From SIG78 sp045635745 (GTDB lineage: Bacteria > Verrucomicrobiota > Lentisphaeria > Victivallales > Victivallaceae): 64,000 nucleotides of DNA. Below are positions 61,218 to 64,000 of this stretch, one piece after another. The notes beneath the pieces were generated by a model. It was given only the letters and a program-made list of their open reading frames with translations. It did not search any database and had not been told where the DNA came from. The position numbers were made by a program, and so were the translations under genes. The DNA is taken from positions 18,529 to 82,528 of the forward strand of contig JAZTWG010000008.1 in assembly GCA_045635745.1 (NCBI GenBank). Direction: 5' to 3'. Position 1 is the stretch's first letter; every line of letters begins with the position of its first letter.

Positions 61218-62272
61218 AACTATTCAGAATAATCAAAAATTCAATTATCGGAGTGCTGCTGATCACTCTTGCTATCCTGCTTTTATCCGGCGGCAGGGCG
61301 GCTAATGACATTTCGGTTCTGGAAAAATTGCCGGATCACGATTATGTTGCTGAAATCCGTAATTTGATGCAGCATCACCGCTGGGGCGAAGCTCAGACTC
61401 TTTGCGAAGATGTTATAGCTTTAGAGCTGCCTTGCGCCGCAGAAATTCCTGCACTTCAGGCTCAATGCCGGAGAGAATCCGGAAAAATCAGCAGCCGGCT
61501 TTACAAAGCCGGCAAAGGCTTTATTACCGGGGCGCCGGATAACTCGCTCGAAGAACTCGGCGGCAGCGTGGTTTCGGATATGCTTATGTATGGCGATATA
61601 CGGGATCTGGCAAAACAGGGTTGGTATAAAATCACCGGCAAAGAAACCGATCCGGTTATCGCCAGTCTGGCGGCGTTGGGTCTGCTGACCGAATTTGTCG
61701 ATATAGCCGACTGGGCTCCGGCGGCGTTGAAAGCGTTCCGGAAAGTCGGCGCAATGACCGATTCCATGGGTAAATACATTCTGAAAATGTCTGCTGACAT
61801 ACTTAAAACAAAAAAAATCGATCCGGCGGCCAAAGCATTTTTCAGCAATCTTAAAAACATGCTCAATTCAAGCGGATTCATCCGCTCCGGCAGAATGATA
61901 AAATATGCCGATAATGCCGATGATATAGCCCTTTTGGCTAAAAGTGCAGCCCCAAACCCGCACGCTGCACATCTGGTGGCACGCGCTGCCGATAAGCGGA
62001 CTTGCGAAATTATCAAAGCCGTAAACAAACACCCGGATTCACCGGCACTTATGAAAAAAATCGCACAAAAAGGCGCAGGATCATTAAAACTCATCACCAG
62101 AACCGGTAAGATACTGTACAAAAGACATCTGGCACAATTTCTGCGAATACTCATGGGCAAATATTTTTATTTGCTGTGTATAGCGCTTGCTCTTGGCGGT
62201 GGATTTTTGATTTACCGTGCGATCAAAAATATCAAAACAATATTACCGCACTCCAGAAAAACTGCGGCTTGA
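61214..62272 (+). CDS. Bitopic membrane protein of unknown function
   Basis: 352 aa read from TTG 61214, which overlaps the preceding stop (TTGA); no early ATG exists, so the TTG or a nearby start is required. There is one membrane helix at residues 8-27 and one near 313-337, with about 285 residues between that are helical and rich in Ala, Lys and Asp and contain a hydrophobic patch (PVIASLAALGLLTEFVDIADWAP). No recognised domain. Its topology would place the middle part in the periplasm. Ends 6 bases from the convergent flippase-like gene. Confidence 0.65.
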   Translation: MKLFRIIKNSIIGVLLITLAILLLSGGRAANDISVLEKLPDHDYVAEIRNLMQHHRWGEAQTLCEDVIALELPCAAEIPALQAQCRRESGKISSRLYKAGKGFITGAPDNSLEELGGSVVSDMLMYGDIRDLAKQGWYKITGKETDPVIASLAALGLLTEFVDIADWAPAALKAFRKVGAMTDSMGKYILKMSADILKTKKIDPAAKAFFSNLKNMLNSSGFIRSGRMIKYADNADDIALLAKSAAPNPHAAHLVARAADKRTCEIIKAVNKHPDSPALMKKIAQKGAGSLKLITRTGKILYKRHLAQFLRILMGKYFYLLCIALALGGGFLIYRAIKNIKTILPHSRKTAA

Positions 62273-62278
62273 CTCCGG

Positions 62279-63316
62279 TTATTTTCTGCGTTTGCGCCCG
62301 AAAAGCATCGGCAAAGCAAATAATACACCAAAACTTCCGGTCATATACATAACAGCGGTAAATACCAGCGGAATAACTGCTGCGGCCTCTTTCCCCAAGC
62401 CGCAGGCTTTGAAGCATTGGGCAAATACAGCATCCCGCACCCCGACCGCCCCCGGAGTCAGCGGCAGTAAGCCGGAGAGTTCACCGGCGCTGCCGGATAA
62501 AACAGAGCCATACCAGATTGCCGAAGAACTGCCGGCAAAACTGCTTCCGATAAGATATACCGAAAGAATTATCAAAGGGAATGTGACAAATGCTGAAAAT
62601 AATATGCAGCCTATGACCGCCCGTTTGGCACACTGGCACGCGGCAAGATTTTCCACGATCTTCCTGAAAAAATCTTTACTCCACAAATTACACCAATCGT
62701 AAACTCTTTTCACCCAAGCAAATTTCAGCAGTTTATTGCAATGAAAAGCCCCATAGATCAATATCAGCATTGCCGGAGCAAAAATCACAACTGCTTTCAA
62801 AAGCCACCAAACCTCGCCGATCAGCGGATATTGTGCATAGCTCCAATAATAAAAAACGGCAAAAAACGAAAGAATCAACAGTCCGGCAAGCCCGCACACC
62901 CGATCCAGAACTACCGTAAAAGCGGCATCAAATCGCCGTCCGTCAGCTGATTTTCCCGCCGTCAAAGCCGCTTTGCACAAATCGGCCGAAACAGTTCCAC
63001 CGGGCAGAAAAAGCATATAAAAAAGTCCTTGCATAGTAAGCGAAAGTGCCGTAAAAAATGTAATTTTTATATTCAAAGAGCGCAGCAGCAGCCACCAGCG
63101 CAGCGCCACAAAAACATTCTGCAGCAGCAGCACCGCCCCAGCCCCCGCAACAAAACGCCAATCCATTCCGGCAAACTGCTGAATTTTGACACCGCTGTAT
63201 TTTATCAGCATCCCGATCAGGAAAAAGCCCAACATCACCTTGCCGGCAAAATAGAGTTTTCTGCCAACAGAAGTACGGACAACAGCTGAAATTTGCTCAA
63301 ATGTAATTTTAAACAT
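62279..63316 (-). CDS. Flippase-like / lysylphosphatidylglycerol-synthase-type membrane protein
   Basis: 345 aa from ATG 63316 (GGGTGG site; the frame extends 31 codons further without support). About eight hydrophobic helices with the family phrases ALRWWLLLRSLNI, LFLPGGTVSADLCKA, VVLDRVCGL and GELSGLLPLTPGAVGVRDAVF. This is the UPF0104/AglD-like domain that occurs alone in proteins tied to lipid or glycan translocation; the LPG-synthase catalytic domain is absent. Substrate unknown. It stands alone on the minus strand at the window edge. Confidence 0.82.
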   Translation of the reverse strand: MFKITFEQISAVVRTSVGRKLYFAGKVMLGFFLIGMLIKYSGVKIQQFAGMDWRFVAGAGAVLLLQNVFVALRWWLLLRSLNIKITFFTALSLTMQGLFYMLFLPGGTVSADLCKAALTAGKSADGRRFDAAFTVVLDRVCGLAGLLILSFFAVFYYWSYAQYPLIGEVWWLLKAVVIFAPAMLILIYGAFHCNKLLKFAWVKRVYDWCNLWSKDFFRKIVENLAACQCAKRAVIGCILFSAFVTFPLIILSVYLIGSSFAGSSSAIWYGSVLSGSAGELSGLLPLTPGAVGVRDAVFAQCFKACGLGKEAAAVIPLVFTAVMYMTGSFGVLFALPMLFGRKRRK

Positions 63317-63328
63317 AAACCACCCGGG

Positions 63329-63357
63329 ATTGTATCTTACTAAATATAACACACAAA
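63329..63357 (-). promoter_or_regulatory. Possible promoter of the flippase-like gene
   Basis: On the minus strand: TTTGTG (63357-63352), a 17-base spacer and TACAAT (63334-63329). Close to the start codon, so only a short leader would result. Confidence 0.3.
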
Positions 63358-63507
63358 AAAAGGAATACCATCTTGCAGAGCAAAAATAAAAAAAATAATT
63401 TTTTTGCATTTTTTTAACAATATTTTTTATCCGGTAAACATTTTATTCAGCAGAAAGCAGCTTTCGGAACTGTATTTTGTTGACAACTCAAAGAAAGGAT
63501 AATATTT

Positions 63508-63972
63508 ATGAAAGTAAAATCCCTGACTACTCTTCTGCTGATTTGCGGCATGATTTTTTCCACCGCCGCACTTACTGCCGACGAAGCTCCCGCCAAATCC
63601 CGCAAAGCCAACACCCGCAATAAAGGCAATATGCGCCGCGGCGGTCAGAAGCGTTTTGACCCCAATATGCTCATTGCCTTCCAAGTCCGCGAAGAGCTGA
63701 AGGCGTATAACGAAAACAAGACCGATGAAAATTACAAAAAGCTCGAAGCTGCGGTAAAAAAAGTTTCTGCCGAGATAACTGAAAAAATTCGCGCCGAACT
63801 GAAAAAACAGTTGGAAAATCTGGACAAAAATCAAGCAAAAACCACCGAAGAATTTTTGCAGAAAGCTAAAAACGGCGAACTCAAATTCCCCGCGCCCCCC
63901 AATGGTAAACGCCCACCAAGAGGCCCCTGGGGCGGCAAACGCGGCAAACGCCCCGCCCCCAATCAGGATTGA
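63508..63972 (+). CDS. Small exported helical protein with GPWGG-basic C-terminus, family not recognised
   Basis: 154 aa with a clear signal peptide (to about residue 24, LTAD). After a basic stretch with NMRRGGQKRF comes a charged helical region of about 70 residues (EELKAYNENKTDENYKKLEA and following) and a Pro/Gly/Lys-rich end containing RGPWGGKRGKR. AAAGGA precedes the ATG. The MRRGG and GPWGG-plus-basic elements also occur in the repeat protein at 29131-29916, so both may share a localisation or partner. No function assigned. The last 28 bases of the window hold nothing recognisable. Confidence 0.7.
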   Translation: MKVKSLTTLLLICGMIFSTAALTADEAPAKSRKANTRNKGNMRRGGQKRFDPNMLIAFQVREELKAYNENKTDENYKKLEAAVKKVSAEITEKIRAELKKQLENLDKNQAKTTEEFLQKAKNGELKFPAPPNGKRPPRGPWGGKRGKRPAPNQD

Positions 63973-64000
63973 CCCCTCCCAACAAACACCGGATCACCGA

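Overview
The window reads as an ordinary chromosomal segment of an anaerobic, didermic bacterium, most likely a Lentisphaerota/Victivallales-type member of the PVC group. That placement is inference. It rests on pseudopilins beginning with a bare FTLxE motif without the usual preceding glycine, a zinc-ribbon Ser/Thr kinase, secreted carbohydrate-associated proteins, and anaerobic redox enzymes (FeoB, a PflX-type radical SAM protein, a predicted electron-bifurcating transhydrogenase) with no respiratory chain genes. An outer membrane is supported by Lnt, a complete type II secretion (T2SS) core with a secretin, and a BamE-like lipoprotein. I saw no rRNA, tRNA, CRISPR array, transposase or integrase.

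Layout. 1-12.8 kb: housekeeping genes (feoB partial, HdeD-like, lnt, nadB-pcnB, xseB, an acyl-CoA synthetase, then tatD-nudC-trxB-zinc ribbon-pflX-like). 12.8-17.7 kb: an MsbA-like exporter and three genes for exported or surface-polysaccharide-related proteins. 18.0-29.9 kb: one minus-strand T2SS operon in the order repeat protein-L-M-C-D-E-F-G-H-I-J-K, with many ATGA stop/start overlaps. 30.0-46.6 kb: ldcA, a transporter/hemW/pyrC/glycosyltransferase operon, a D-Ala-D-Ala carboxypeptidase, a kinase-phosphoesterase-ktrB-ktrA operon, then purM, an AI-2E-family protein and a BamE-like lipoprotein. 46.6-50.5 kb: four tightly packed genes resembling phage tail-fibre accessories, with no other phage genes. 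50.6-57.4 kb: a processive-type glycosyltransferase, a lone PstS-like protein, and a three-gene NuoE/NuoF/GltD-fusion complex. 57.5-64 kb: uup, a GH43-like protein, small redox and membrane proteins, a flippase-like protein and a small exported protein.

Points of most interest: (a) the 53-57 kb operon has the subunit architecture of the Sporomusa-type Nfn (Stn) bifurcating transhydrogenase; (b) the orphan tail-like cassette carries a leader that could hide its first ribosome binding site; (c) all four classical pseudopilins lack glycine at -1; (d) a triple-repeat exported protein heads the T2SS operon and shares its C-terminal GPWGG-basic ending with the exported protein at 63.5 kb; (e) at least seven predicted promoters share TTGCAA as the -35 element, one copy apparently serving two divergent operons.
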